This document shows, piece after piece, positions 33,372-43,053 of a DNA stretch of 64,000 bases. The stretch spans positions 1-64,000 of the forward strand of contig CADAQM010000002.1 in NCBI GenBank assembly GCA_902790135.1, written 5' to 3'. Below the pieces are notes generated by a model that was given only the letters and a program-made list of their open reading frames with translations, was not told where the DNA came from and ran no database searches. The DNA comes from an uncultured Coriobacteriaceae bacterium. Its GTDB lineage: Bacteria > Actinomycetota > Coriobacteriia > Coriobacteriales > Atopobiaceae. Both the position numbers and the translations under genes were made by a program. Every line of letters starts with the position of its first letter. The stretch's first letter is position 1.

Positions 33372-34457
33372 TCAGTCTTCCCCTTCGTATTCGAAAAAGA
33401 CGGATATTCTATTCCCGTGCACCCGAATCTTTGCGGGACCAGAAAGGCTGAGGTAGTAGCGTTCGGCCAGAAACGCGAAATCGCGCTCCATCATGCGGAG
33501 AAACTCCTCCGAGTCGCCCTTTGACAAACGCAGCCCACGCTGGTCCGCGGTGAGGTCGACCTCGCGCTGTTGCTGAGTGCCGCTCTTGTGCGTGAGGCGC
33601 GCGACCACACTTCTGAGGGGCCTAATCTGGCCGGCGATTATGCGGTGTGCGGTCCTCTCTGAGATGTCGAGCCCGAGGGCATGTGCCACCTCTACGAGCT
33701 CGCGCGCATCGGAGGCGAGCCTGAAGCGCTCGAGCGGCGCCACGGTCGAGAGATTATCCAAGAAGAGCAGGTCGGAGTTGCGCAGACTGGTCTTGACGCG
33801 CATGCGTGCCGTGGCAACTATCTCGGCGGGCGAACCAAAGAAGACCTCACATGACCCGCGCTCCTCGAGACCAAACTCGCAACAGGCGCGAATCATGTTA
33901 TGCGGGCCGCGCTCGACGGCAAGGTGACCCTCCTCGTCACGCGCTACGCTAGGCCAAGTGGACTGGTCAGCGCGCTCCGCGAGGCTCGTGGTATCCGTCG
34001 TGATGCGGATTGAGGACCCGCCGCCCACGACGCTGTCGGCCACATGGGCTGAGACGACGTTCTCGCGAATTGAAAACAGCGCCATGCCGCGACCGTGCAC
34101 GCCCCAACGATCCATGTGGACGCTCTCGAGCTTTGATGTCACGCGCGCGTCGAAGATGGCATCCCAGAGGTCGCGCGGAATGCCCGATCCATCGTCGAGC
34201 ATCGTGATGGTGCGCACGTTGCCCTCACGAGCGGTTGCCACGTAGATGCGACGTGCCCCGGCATCACGGGCGTTTCGTAACATCTCGATGATGACGTCCT
34301 CGCTGCAGCGGATGTCATGGGCTGCCTGGCGACGCTCGGCCTCGGCGACCCTCAGACGCACGAAGCCCGAGCCCAAGTTCTCCTCAACACGAAGCGCCCT
34401 GTCGCCTCCCATCTGAGAGACGAAGGACGCTAGGCTGGAACTATTGAGCTCGGGCAT
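33372..34457 (-). CDS. GHKL-type ATPase domain protein of unknown function
   Basis: A 361-residue cytoplasmic protein with a Bergerat-fold ATP site: N-box EMLRNARDAGA (E58, N62), G1 box DDGSGI (D88-G92) and G2 box HGRGMALFSI (G122-G124). There is no histidine-kinase phosphoacceptor domain, no MutL or Hsp90 middle domain that I can recognise, and the second half (about 215-361) carries a helix-turn-helix-looking stretch (ALGLDISERTAHRIIAGQIRPL). It starts 8 bp after the rny stop and so shares its mRNA. Function unknown; its operon points to RNA metabolism. CAUTION: family assignment rests on the motifs only. Confidence 0.75.
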   Translation of the reverse strand: MPELNSSSLASFVSQMGGDRALRVEENLGSGFVRLRVAEAERRQAAHDIRCSEDVIIEMLRNARDAGARRIYVATAREGNVRTITMLDDGSGIPRDLWDAIFDARVTSKLESVHMDRWGVHGRGMALFSIRENVVSAHVADSVVGGGSSIRITTDTTSLAERADQSTWPSVARDEEGHLAVERGPHNMIRACCEFGLEERGSCEVFFGSPAEIVATARMRVKTSLRNSDLLFLDNLSTVAPLERFRLASDARELVEVAHALGLDISERTAHRIIAGQIRPLRSVVARLTHKSGTQQQREVDLTADQRGLRLSKGDSEEFLRMMERDFAFLAERYYLSLSGPAKIRVHGNRISVFFEYEGED

Positions 34458-34465
34458 CGAAGGTC

Positions 34466-36025
34466 CTACTTGGCGATGTCGACGGCGCGGGACTCGCGGA
34501 TGACGACGACACGAACCTGTCCGGGATACTCCATCTCGTCCTCGATCTGTGTCGCTATGTCATGTGCGAGCACGACTGCCTGCGCGTCGGAGATCTTCTC
34601 GGGCTGCACCATGACGTGAAGCTCGCGACCAGCCTGCATGGCGTAGGTGCGCTCGACGCCCTCGTGGGCATTGGAGATCTCTTCGAGCTTCTCAAGGCGC
34701 TTGATGTAGTTCTCGGCGGATTCACGACGGGCGCCGGGGCGTGCCGCAGAGATTGCGTCAGCGGCCTGCACGAGCACGTCGAGGACCGTGTTCGGCTCAA
34801 CGTCCGCATGGTGCGCCTCGACCGCATGGACGATCTCGGGGCGCTCGCCGTAACGGCGGCAGAGGTCGGCGCCAAGGATGGCGTGCGGGCCCTCCACCTC
34901 GTGGTCGATTGCCTTGCCTAGGTCGTGCAGGAGACCGGCACGCTTTGCGGGCTTGGCGTCGAGACCGAGCTCGGAAGCCATGATGCCGCAGAGCGCCGAG
35001 ACCTGGACGGAATGCTGCAGGACGTTCTGACCAAACGAGGTGCGATAGCGCAGGGCGCCGAGGGTCTTGACGAGCTCGGGGTGCAGGTCGTGGATCCCGG
35101 CGTCGTAGGCAGCCTGCTCGCCCGCCTCCTGGACGCGCTCGCTGACGAGGCGCTCTGCCTTCTTGTACATCTCCTCGATGCGCGCGGGATGGATGCGGCC
35201 GTCAGCGATGAGGTTCTCAAGGGCGACGCGGGCGGTCTCGCGACGGACCGGATCGAAGCTCGAGAGCACGACGGTCTCGGGGGTATCGTCGATGACGAGG
35301 GAGACACCAGAGACCTGCTCGAAGGTGCGGATGTTGCGGCCCTCGCGACCGATGATACGGCCCTTGAGGTCGTCAGAGGGGATGTGGACGCTCGTCACCG
35401 TGATCTCACCGGCCTGGTCGGCGGCACAGCGCTGGATGGCCGTAGATACGATCTCGCGGGCAGTCTTGTCAGCCTGGGCGCGGACGCGCTGCTCGGAGTC
35501 GCGCAGAATCTGCGCCTCCTCGCGCACGACGTCGGCGCGCACGTGGTCGAGAAGCTCACGGTGCGCGTCCTCCTTGGTGAGGGCGGAAATGCGCTCAAGC
35601 TCGCTCATCTGCTGGCCATACAGGGCGTCGACCTCGTTCTTGCGACGGTCAAGCTGGCCCTGAAGACTCGAGAGCTGATGCTCCTTGCGATCGAGGGAGT
35701 CGTTGCGCCTGTCGAGGGACTCCTCGCGCTGCAGGATGCGGTTCTCCATGTTCTGGAGCTCGCCCTTGCGCTTCTTGTCCTCAGCCTCCTGCTCCTTGCG
35801 GAGCTGGAGAATCTCCTCGCGCGCCTCGACGAGAGCTGTCTTGCGGGCGCTCTCGGCATCACGCTCGGCATTGGAGGTGATACGCTGCGCACGCGCCTCG
35901 GCATCGGCGACATGGCGGTCAGCCTCGATAACGCGAGCGTTGTTCTTGCTGTTTAGATACAGATAGGCCGCTAATGCTCCTATCGCTAGGCAGACAATGC
36001 CTATGACGATCGTTAAGGTGTCCAT
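34466..36025 (-). CDS. rny: Ribonuclease Y
   Basis: A 519-residue membrane-anchored endoribonuclease that starts mRNA decay. One N-terminal membrane helix (TIVIGIVCLAIGALAAYLYL), a long coiled coil (about 30-200), a KH domain (DLKGRIIGREGRNIRTFEQ) and an HD domain (LLHDLGKAIDHE...HAVEAHH) appear in the classical order. ATG 36025 has GAGGAG 5 bases ahead; a start 27 bp upstream is weaker. First gene of a pair with the GHKL ATPase. Confidence 0.97.
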   Translation of the reverse strand: MDTLTIVIGIVCLAIGALAAYLYLNSKNNARVIEADRHVADAEARAQRITSNAERDAESARKTALVEAREEILQLRKEQEAEDKKRKGELQNMENRILQREESLDRRNDSLDRKEHQLSSLQGQLDRRKNEVDALYGQQMSELERISALTKEDAHRELLDHVRADVVREEAQILRDSEQRVRAQADKTAREIVSTAIQRCAADQAGEITVTSVHIPSDDLKGRIIGREGRNIRTFEQVSGVSLVIDDTPETVVLSSFDPVRRETARVALENLIADGRIHPARIEEMYKKAERLVSERVQEAGEQAAYDAGIHDLHPELVKTLGALRYRTSFGQNVLQHSVQVSALCGIMASELGLDAKPAKRAGLLHDLGKAIDHEVEGPHAILGADLCRRYGERPEIVHAVEAHHADVEPNTVLDVLVQAADAISAARPGARRESAENYIKRLEKLEEISNAHEGVERTYAMQAGRELHVMVQPEKISDAQAVVLAHDIATQIEDEMEYPGQVRVVVIRESRAVDIAK

Positions 36026-36146
36026 GCCGTCTCCTCGAATGAGCGTTTTCACAAATGTGGTTAAGGAAGTCGGTACAGGTACCGACGCCCGCCATCCGAG
36101 GTATGTCTCTATAGCCCCATGAAGGGGCCCTGTCGGCTGCGTGCTA

Positions 36147-36181
36147 GAAAAAGAAAACGTCAGCTGGCGAGCCAGCAGACG
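36147..36181 (-). terminator. Rho-independent terminator of recA-recX
   Basis: On the minus strand a stem CGTC-T-GCTGGC / GCCAGC-T-GACG with a 2-base loop is followed by TTTTCTTTTT, 95 bp after the recX stop. Confidence 0.8.
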
Positions 36182-36275
36182 AGAAATGACTCAAACGGCA
36201 TATAAATCGTATGTTCGATTAGCGAAACTGTCAAATGTTTGAATCCTAGCGTATGTGGGCAAACGTGACTCCACA

Positions 36276-36980
36276 CTAAAAGTCAACAAGGTCTTGATCG
36301 CCATAACTGGCTAACACCTGACCCGCAGCCCGACTTGCGACCGACGTGCTGAACCCACGCGTGCAAAGGTAGCGCACGAGCTTTACGTACGCACGCGGGC
36401 CATTAACGCGCCGAGTGCTAGCCAGCTCCACGGCACGACGCAGCTCGTCCTCTGGATCGAGGTACTCGTATGGCCACCCCGGCACCTCGCCGATGTCGAT
36501 GCCCCTGAGCTTCAACTCGTGCTCTATGCGCTGCATCCCCCATCCAGCGTACACCTTGGAGCGGATGAATGAGTCTGCGTAGCGGACATCGCTGATGAGT
36601 CCGACGTGACAAGCCCTTGCGATGCAGTCATCCACAACCTTGTTTGAGTACCCATCCATGCGGAGCTTGCTACGCACCTCAGACGAGCTGTACTCGCGAC
36701 GGTCGATGAGACGCTCGATGCGTGCACGAGCGCAGTATACTGAGGTCTCCCCTATCACGTAGAGAAGCTCGGCACGAGACCCAGGGTGAATCTCATCAGC
36801 TTTCTGTTTTGATGCGATGATACGACCGACTGCTACAGGGACATTGATTTGCTCGCTGGAGCCATCGGCAGAATGGATCACCACTTGTGCGCGGGGCTTT
36901 GGCCCAAAGCTGCTCGTAGTGCGCTTGTCCGGGAGCACTACCTCCCAGACAAGCGCCCGAGTCTCTGTCTTGCTTGCCAC
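36276..36980 (-). CDS. recX: Regulatory protein RecX
   Basis: A 234-residue modulator that caps or inhibits RecA filaments. The three-helix RecX repeats begin at ARARIERLIDRREYSSSEVRSKLRMDGYS and continue through DDCIARACHVGLISDVRYADSFIRSKVYAGWGMQRIEHELKLRGI to the C-terminus. An N-terminal extension of about 75 residues is longer than in most RecX proteins and of unknown role. It starts 2 bp after the recA stop, so both are on one SOS-controlled transcript. Confidence 0.9.
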   Translation of the reverse strand: MASKTETRALVWEVVLPDKRTTSSFGPKPRAQVVIHSADGSSEQINVPVAVGRIIASKQKADEIHPGSRAELLYVIGETSVYCARARIERLIDRREYSSSEVRSKLRMDGYSNKVVDDCIARACHVGLISDVRYADSFIRSKVYAGWGMQRIEHELKLRGIDIGEVPGWPYEYLDPEDELRRAVELASTRRVNGPRAYVKLVRYLCTRGFSTSVASRAAGQVLASYGDQDLVDF

Positions 36981-36982
36981 GG

Positions 36983-38095
<1,113 letters not shown>

Positions 38096-38124
38096 GGTAC
38101 CCCCAGACGACGTGTTTGACAGAC

Positions 38125-38153
38125 AGCATACAGAACAACCGTTCGTATGTCAA
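38125..38153 (-). promoter_or_regulatory. recA promoter with LexA box
   Basis: On the minus strand TTGACA (38153-38148), a 17-bp spacer and TATGCT (38130-38125). CGAACGGTTGTTCT (38145-38132) inside the spacer is a full GAAC-N4-GTTC match, so LexA binding would block polymerase. Confidence 0.85.
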
Positions 38154-38303
38154 ACGGCATCTCAGACATTAGCGAACGCGTGTCGCAGCAAGCTAGCTCG
38201 ACAGTAGGCCCATACTCGCCGCATTGTCGCACGTCCGCTGCATTCGTGCCTTTTAGCTGCTAGAAGCCCTGCGACCTACCTTGCGCCAACCTTCGGGGTG
38301 GCG

Positions 38304-38819
38304 CTATTTATCGAGGCTCAGCTTCGCGATACCTTCACGCATAAGCCCCAGCGCATGCAAGACGGCCGCTCTGCGGACTTCGTCCCTTCCGCCATCGAAC
38401 AGGCAGCGCTCCGCCCGGCTTTGGCCTCCGGCGCAAAGGCCGAACCAGACGGTCCCCACCGGCTTGCCAGGCTCCTCCCCGCCGGGACCGGCGATTCCCG
38501 TGACGGAAACCGACACGTCGCATCCGAGCACGCGGCAGGCACCCTCGCTCATCTGCAGAGCACAGGGCTCCGAAACCGCTCCGAGCGCAGGATCGTCGAG
38601 AACTGCCCTGCTCACACCCAGGACGGACTCCTTGATTGCGATGGCATAGCTCACCACTGCGCCTCGCATGACTTCAGACGAGCCAGGCACTGCCGTGATT
38701 GCCCCGCTCACGAGTCCGCCGGTACAGGACTCGGCGCATCCGCACGTAAGATGCGCGGCACGCGCCTCGCTCACGAGGTCGCGTGCCACAGCGTAGATCT
38801 GGCTTTCTGTGACGCTCAT
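38304..38819 (-). CDS. cinA: CinA C-terminal domain protein, nicotinamide-nucleotide amidase
   Basis: A 171-residue stand-alone CinA_C/PncC domain that deamidates nicotinamide mononucleotide. Typical segments: TCGCAESCTGGLVSGAITAVPGSSEVMRGAVVSYA (active-site Ser region), VSVTGIAGPGGEEPGKPVGTVWFGL. The N-terminal molybdopterin-like CinA domain is absent. It starts 3 bp after the pgsA stop, and recA lies 209 bp downstream behind its own promoter, an arrangement common in Gram-positives. Confidence 0.92.
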   Translation of the reverse strand: MSVTESQIYAVARDLVSEARAAHLTCGCAESCTGGLVSGAITAVPGSSEVMRGAVVSYAIAIKESVLGVSRAVLDDPALGAVSEPCALQMSEGACRVLGCDVSVSVTGIAGPGGEEPGKPVGTVWFGLCAGGQSRAERCLFDGGRDEVRRAAVLHALGLMREGIAKLSLDK

Positions 38820-38822
38820 CCT

Positions 38823-39425
38823 CTACCTCGTACCAGCCACGGTAGGCCAGGCCTTGACGAGATAGTCGATGCCAGACCAAGCGGTCAGGATCACGGCAGC
38901 CACCATGAGCACATCGGAGATGGTCGTGATGGTAGAAGCAAATGCGCTGGCAGGGAGCGTGACGGCAAACAGGTAACCACCGATGGAGAGCATCGTGACG
39001 GCGGTCTTCCACTTGCCGAGATTGCTAGCGGCAACGACGGTTCCCTCGGAGGCTAGCACCATGCGCAAGCCGGAGACCAGAAACTCGCGGGCCAGAATGA
39101 GCAGTACGTAAGCGCTGGGCACCAGACCGAGCTCAAGCAGGTAGAGCATTGCGCACGTAACGCAGAGCTTGTCGGCAATGGGGTCAAGGAACTTGCCGAA
39201 GTTGGTCACCTCGCCTCGGCTGCGGGCAAGGTAACCGTCGAGCTTGTCGGTAAGGGCGATGGCCGTATATAGGATGAACGACACCCATGCGACCGCGCTG
39301 CCCTGATAGAGCGCGTCATCGACGCGAGCTGCCTCGGCAACCAACAGCCAGACCGGCATGAGCACCACGCGAACCAACGTGACGATGTTTGCAGGCGTCC
39401 AGATACTGCTCGTATGCTTTTCCAT
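38823..39425 (-). CDS. pgsA: CDP-diacylglycerol-glycerol-3-phosphate 3-phosphatidyltransferase
   Basis: A 200-residue membrane enzyme making phosphatidylglycerol phosphate. N-terminal TPANIVTLVRVVLMPVW and the catalytic motif TDKLDGYLARSRGEVTNFGKFLDPIADK are canonical, as are about five hydrophobic segments. Its place between rimO and cinA is the classic pgsA context, so this copy rather than that at 16253-16993 is taken as PgsA. Confidence 0.92.
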   Translation of the reverse strand: MEKHTSSIWTPANIVTLVRVVLMPVWLLVAEAARVDDALYQGSAVAWVSFILYTAIALTDKLDGYLARSRGEVTNFGKFLDPIADKLCVTCAMLYLLELGLVPSAYVLLILAREFLVSGLRMVLASEGTVVAASNLGKWKTAVTMLSIGGYLFAVTLPASAFASTITTISDVLMVAAVILTAWSGIDYLVKAWPTVAGTR

Positions 39426-39437
39426 TCGAAGCCCCTC

Positions 39438-40787
39438 CTAGACCATGACTCCGATAAGCTCGTAACAGAATGAGTCTACAAGGTCGCAGGTGACGATGTC
39501 GCCCACAGCGGCCTCCCCTTCGGCGATATGGATGGCGCCATCGCTGTCTGGTGCCTGGAACCAGGCGTGGCCGATGAACTCCAAGCCATTCTCGCCCTCT
39601 TCGATGCCGTCGATGATGACCTTGACGCGCTCCCCCACGTGCCGCGCCGTTGCGGCAAAGCCAAGGGCCTCGGTCAGGTCGATGAGCCGCTGCGTACGCT
39701 CGAGCTTGGTGGGCTCGTCCACCTGATCTGCCATCTCCGCGGCCATGGTGCCTTCCTCGGGCGAATAGGCGAATACCGAGGTGTAGTCAAACTCCTGCTC
39801 GGAAATGAAGTTGACGAGCTCGTCTGCCTCCTCGTCGGTTTCGCCGGGAAAGCCCGCCATGCCCGTCGTGCGCAGCACCATGCCTGGGATCTCACGACGA
39901 AGGCGGTCGAAGAGCTCTCGCAACTCGTCTGCCGAACCGCTCCGGTTCATGTCGCGCAGGATGCGCTCGTTGCAGTGCTGGATAGGTATGTCGATGTAGG
40001 GCAGCACCTCGTCGACGTCGCGGATCGTGGCGATAAGCTCGTCGGTCATGCCCTCGGGCTGCAGGTAGAGCACGCGGACCCAGCCTCCATAGGGACGCAC
40101 GACCGCTGCGACATCCCGAAGGAGCGACGCAAGCGTGTCATCGGGCCCCAAATCGCAGCCCCAGATGCCCGTATCCTGGCCAATCAGGACAATCTCGCGC
40201 ACACCACCCTCCATGAGGCCACGCACCTCAGCCAGGATATCGCTGGTCGGGCGCGAGAAGTAACGGCCACGGATGTATGGGATGGCGCAGAAGGTGCAGA
40301 AACGGTCGCAGCCGTCGGAGATCTTCACGTAGGCGCTCGTACCCTCGATGGTCCTCAGCACGCGACCATCACCGAGACTGACCTGCTCGCCCTCCATGCC
40401 AAGGACTCCGCGCACGACAGCTACGATACCGTCCTCCTCGTCAGCACGCACGAACGCCGTAACCTCGGGCAGCTCACTGGCGAGCTCGTTGCCGTACCGT
40501 GACGGAACGCAACCACACATGACGATGGGTTTGCTCCGAACGCCACTGGCAACCTGGTCGGCAAGCTCGAGCGTGCACTCGATGGACTCCGATGTCGCCG
40601 AAGCCAAAAAGGAGCAGGTGTTGATGATGATGACGTCAGCCGCATCGACCTCATCGGTCTCGGCAAAGCCCTCGTCGAGCAGAAGCGCGCGCATCCTGTC
40701 CGTGTCGACCTCGTTCTTGGCACAGCCGAGCGTGACGAACAGGCACGAGGGGCTATCGGTAGTTGACAAACTGGAGCGGCTGTCCAT
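39438..40787 (-). CDS. rimO: Ribosomal protein uS12 methylthiotransferase
   Basis: A 449-residue radical-SAM enzyme that methylthiolates an Asp of ribosomal protein S12. Cluster cysteines lie in VTLGCAKNEVDTD, INTCSFLASA and MCGCVPSRYG; the SAM cluster is DGCDRFCTFCAIPYIRGRYFSR; a TRAM domain closes the protein. ATG 40787 has AGGGAGG 6-7 bases ahead, giving a 35-bp overlap with yajQ, so the two are coupled. Confidence 0.96.
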   Translation of the reverse strand: MDSRSSLSTTDSPSCLFVTLGCAKNEVDTDRMRALLLDEGFAETDEVDAADVIIINTCSFLASATSESIECTLELADQVASGVRSKPIVMCGCVPSRYGNELASELPEVTAFVRADEEDGIVAVVRGVLGMEGEQVSLGDGRVLRTIEGTSAYVKISDGCDRFCTFCAIPYIRGRYFSRPTSDILAEVRGLMEGGVREIVLIGQDTGIWGCDLGPDDTLASLLRDVAAVVRPYGGWVRVLYLQPEGMTDELIATIRDVDEVLPYIDIPIQHCNERILRDMNRSGSADELRELFDRLRREIPGMVLRTTGMAGFPGETDEEADELVNFISEQEFDYTSVFAYSPEEGTMAAEMADQVDEPTKLERTQRLIDLTEALGFAATARHVGERVKVIIDGIEEGENGLEFIGHAWFQAPDSDGAIHIAEGEAAVGDIVTCDLVDSFCYELIGVMV

Positions 40788-41250
40788 AGTCGGCCTCCCT
40801 GAGCTTGGCAATCACCTGCTGGAGCACATCCTTTGAGGCCGAGGAGACGCGAAGCTTGTCGCCCTCGACAACCGGCTTGCACTTGAGCTTGAGGTCGCGA
40901 ATGTCCTTTGCGATGCGCTTTGCGGTGTCCTGATCGATGCCCTGCACCACATGTCCCACCTGGCGCACGGAGGAGCCGGCGGCAGCCTGCGGCTTGTCCC
41001 AGCGAATTGCCTTGAGATCGATCTGCCGACGAACAAGCTTGGTACCGAGCACGTCGATCACCTGCCCGGCGACAAACTCCGACGGAGCTGCCACGGTAAA
41101 GGTCTGATCCTTCTTAGAAAAGCTAATCGTGGCGCCGGACTGGCGCAGGTCATAGCGCTGCGTGAGCTCGCGGCTCGTTTGCTGGAAGGCGTTGTCCACC
41201 TCCTGGATGTCTACCGTCGAGACGACATCGAAGCTTGACTCCTTGGCCAT
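40753..41250 (-). CDS. yajQ: YajQ-family nucleotide-binding protein
   Basis: A 165-residue protein of the YajQ (UPF0234) family with two ferredoxin-like domains. Typical segments: SSFDVVSTVDIQEVDNAFQQTSRELTQRYDL, QVIDVLGTKLVRRQIDLKAI, DTAKRIAKDIRDLKLK, QVIAKLREADYGQPLQFVNYR. Some members bind cyclic di-GMP. Part of the rodZ-yajQ-rimO run, 40 bp after the RodZ-like gene. Confidence 0.94.
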   Translation of the reverse strand: MAKESSFDVVSTVDIQEVDNAFQQTSRELTQRYDLRQSGATISFSKKDQTFTVAAPSEFVAGQVIDVLGTKLVRRQIDLKAIRWDKPQAAAGSSVRQVGHVVQGIDQDTAKRIAKDIRDLKLKCKPVVEGDKLRVSSASKDVLQQVIAKLREADYGQPLQFVNYR

Positions 41251-41290
41251 AGCTCCCCCAATCCGCGCTTATGTGCAAGCGCATCACGTT

Positions 41291-43051
41291 TTAGTACGAG
41301 TAGAAGGTTCCGTTGGCGTCGTAATAGCCATCGGCACCGTAGTAATAGCCATCCGAGTCGAGGGTGTAGCCGTCCATGATGACCGTAGACCCGTTCTGGA
41401 TCTGCTGCTGGGCGTTGCCGTCCGACGTCTGCTGCTGAGAGTACTGGTCGGTCGTCTGCTGCGTCTGGTTGCCCGCCGTGCCATCTGCCGGCTGACCCGT
41501 CGTGGTCTGGCCATCCTGCGTCTGCGTCTGAGCCTGCATCTGATCCTGGGTCTGGTCGCCCTCGGTGCTCGCGGATTCGTTGGCAGCGTCACCCTTCTTC
41601 GACACCTGGATGGTGATGGTGCCAATGCCAGAGGCCTTGGACTCGAACTCGAGCTTCTTTCCGTCTTCGGTCACCGTGACCGCAGACGTGCTGTTGACAT
41701 TGATGGAGATGGACTGGCGGACCGTGTACGTGCGGTTCCATGGACCCGTGACCGTCTCTGCCACATCGCTGAAGCCGTCGTACTCGATCTCGAGCCACGT
41801 GACCTCGCCATCGGCCACGGTGACCTCGATGGTACGCTCCTCGGAGGACGACTCGCTCTCGGCAGCCTTGGCGGCAGCAGCCTGCTCACGAGCCTTCTTT
41901 TCCTCCTCGTCGGTCATTTCCGTCTCGGAGCTTTTCTCTTGTGTGGTCTCCTCGCTTGCCTCGTCATTCGCCGTAGTGACGGACACCGTGCGGCCGGTGC
42001 CGGACTGCGCGTTGATGCAGGATCTGACTGAGAGGAACAGAGTGGCCATCAGCACGATGAAGAGCATGAGGATTATAAGGGCGGCTATACGCGAGCGCTC
42101 TTGGAAGAACGATCCAAGCGTGCCCACGATGCCGCCGTTGTTTGATTGGTCGCGCTCGCGACCGCGCATCTGCGCGCGGGTCTGCGAGGAGTTCCTTCGC
42201 CTCACGTTGGGACGCTCGGTGCTTGCGATGTTGCGTGAGGACCTGCGTCCGGCCATGGAGGAGGCGGACTGATAGCTGCTTCCGTCGTTGTCGAGACGCA
42301 TATCGTCGCGATACTGGGACGGCATCACGCGACGCGTGGTCACCTCGTCGCGTGTCGAGTAGGTGTTGGATGTCTGACGTGAGGGGCGCGCCGAGCCGTA
42401 TTGGTCGCGCGAGCCGTAGCCTGCAGCCCCACCCCACGACGACGCGGGGCGCTGGCGCTGTGACTGGCCCAAGGGACTCAGGGTCGTGGAGACCGGCACG
42501 CGCGAGGTATAGGGCCTCCCCTGCGGATAGGCGGAGTACGATGACGAAGCGTCGTAGGGGGACTCATCCTCGTTCTCTGACCTGGACGAGTAGCGCGGGC
42601 GCGGGCGCGAGGTGGTGGCGAAGTCGCTCATGTCACCGGCGAAGCCTCCGGCAGTGGGAAGAAAGCCATGCGATTCCACATAGGTGCGGCTCCCCTGCTG
42701 CGAACGACCGTAAGCAGCAGCCTGCGGCGTCTCGTAGAGCGGACCATCCTCGTTAGATCGGGTCTGGCGGTTGCGCCTCCTCGCCTCATGCGATCCTGCA
42801 CCTCGTTCGTGCTCGAAGAGGTCCTGTGAGAACTGGTTGACAACCGTCTTGGCGTTGAGGCCCAGGTAACGTGCATACGACGAGAGCATGCCCTGGGCGT
42901 ACCCACTCTTGGGGATGCTGTCGAAGTCGCCTTCCTCGAAGGCAATCAGCACCTCCTCTTTGAGCCTCAGCACGTTGGAAGCCTGCTTGATGGACAGGCC
43001 TAGCTGCCGACGCCTGTCCACGAGCATTTCGCTAAACAGCGGCCTATCCAT
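41291..43051 (-). CDS. RodZ-like helix-turn-helix membrane protein with disordered tail
   Basis: A 586-residue bitopic protein. Residues 1-75 are a HTH_25 domain (RQLGLSIKQASNVLRLKEEVLIAFEEGDFDSIPKSGYAQGMLSSYARYLGL); 80-330 is a Ser/Arg/Tyr-rich disordered cytoplasmic linker; a single helix lies near IAALIILMLFIVLMATLFL; the outer part has a DUF4115-like beta domain (RTIEVTVADGEVTWLEIEYDG) and a Gln/Thr-rich tail ending in repeated YY/DG units. RodZ couples MreB to the elongasome; no mreB is here, so a division or envelope role via the adjacent ftsK is possible. The linker is far longer than usual. Confidence 0.82.
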   Translation of the reverse strand: MDRPLFSEMLVDRRRQLGLSIKQASNVLRLKEEVLIAFEEGDFDSIPKSGYAQGMLSSYARYLGLNAKTVVNQFSQDLFEHERGAGSHEARRRNRQTRSNEDGPLYETPQAAAYGRSQQGSRTYVESHGFLPTAGGFAGDMSDFATTSRPRPRYSSRSENEDESPYDASSSYSAYPQGRPYTSRVPVSTTLSPLGQSQRQRPASSWGGAAGYGSRDQYGSARPSRQTSNTYSTRDEVTTRRVMPSQYRDDMRLDNDGSSYQSASSMAGRRSSRNIASTERPNVRRRNSSQTRAQMRGRERDQSNNGGIVGTLGSFFQERSRIAALIILMLFIVLMATLFLSVRSCINAQSGTGRTVSVTTANDEASEETTQEKSSETEMTDEEEKKAREQAAAAKAAESESSSEERTIEVTVADGEVTWLEIEYDGFSDVAETVTGPWNRTYTVRQSISINVNSTSAVTVTEDGKKLEFESKASGIGTITIQVSKKGDAANESASTEGDQTQDQMQAQTQTQDGQTTTGQPADGTAGNQTQQTTDQYSQQQTSDGNAQQQIQNGSTVIMDGYTLDSDGYYYGADGYYDANGTFYSY

Positions 43052-43053
43052 CT

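Noticed and set aside
33372-34457. Sensor histidine kinase
   Set aside because: The GHKL boxes are present but there is no H-box, sensor or membrane segment.
38173-38184. Second LexA-like site GAACGCGTGTCG upstream of recA
   Set aside because: The right half differs (GTCG for GTTC) and it is not placed over promoter elements.
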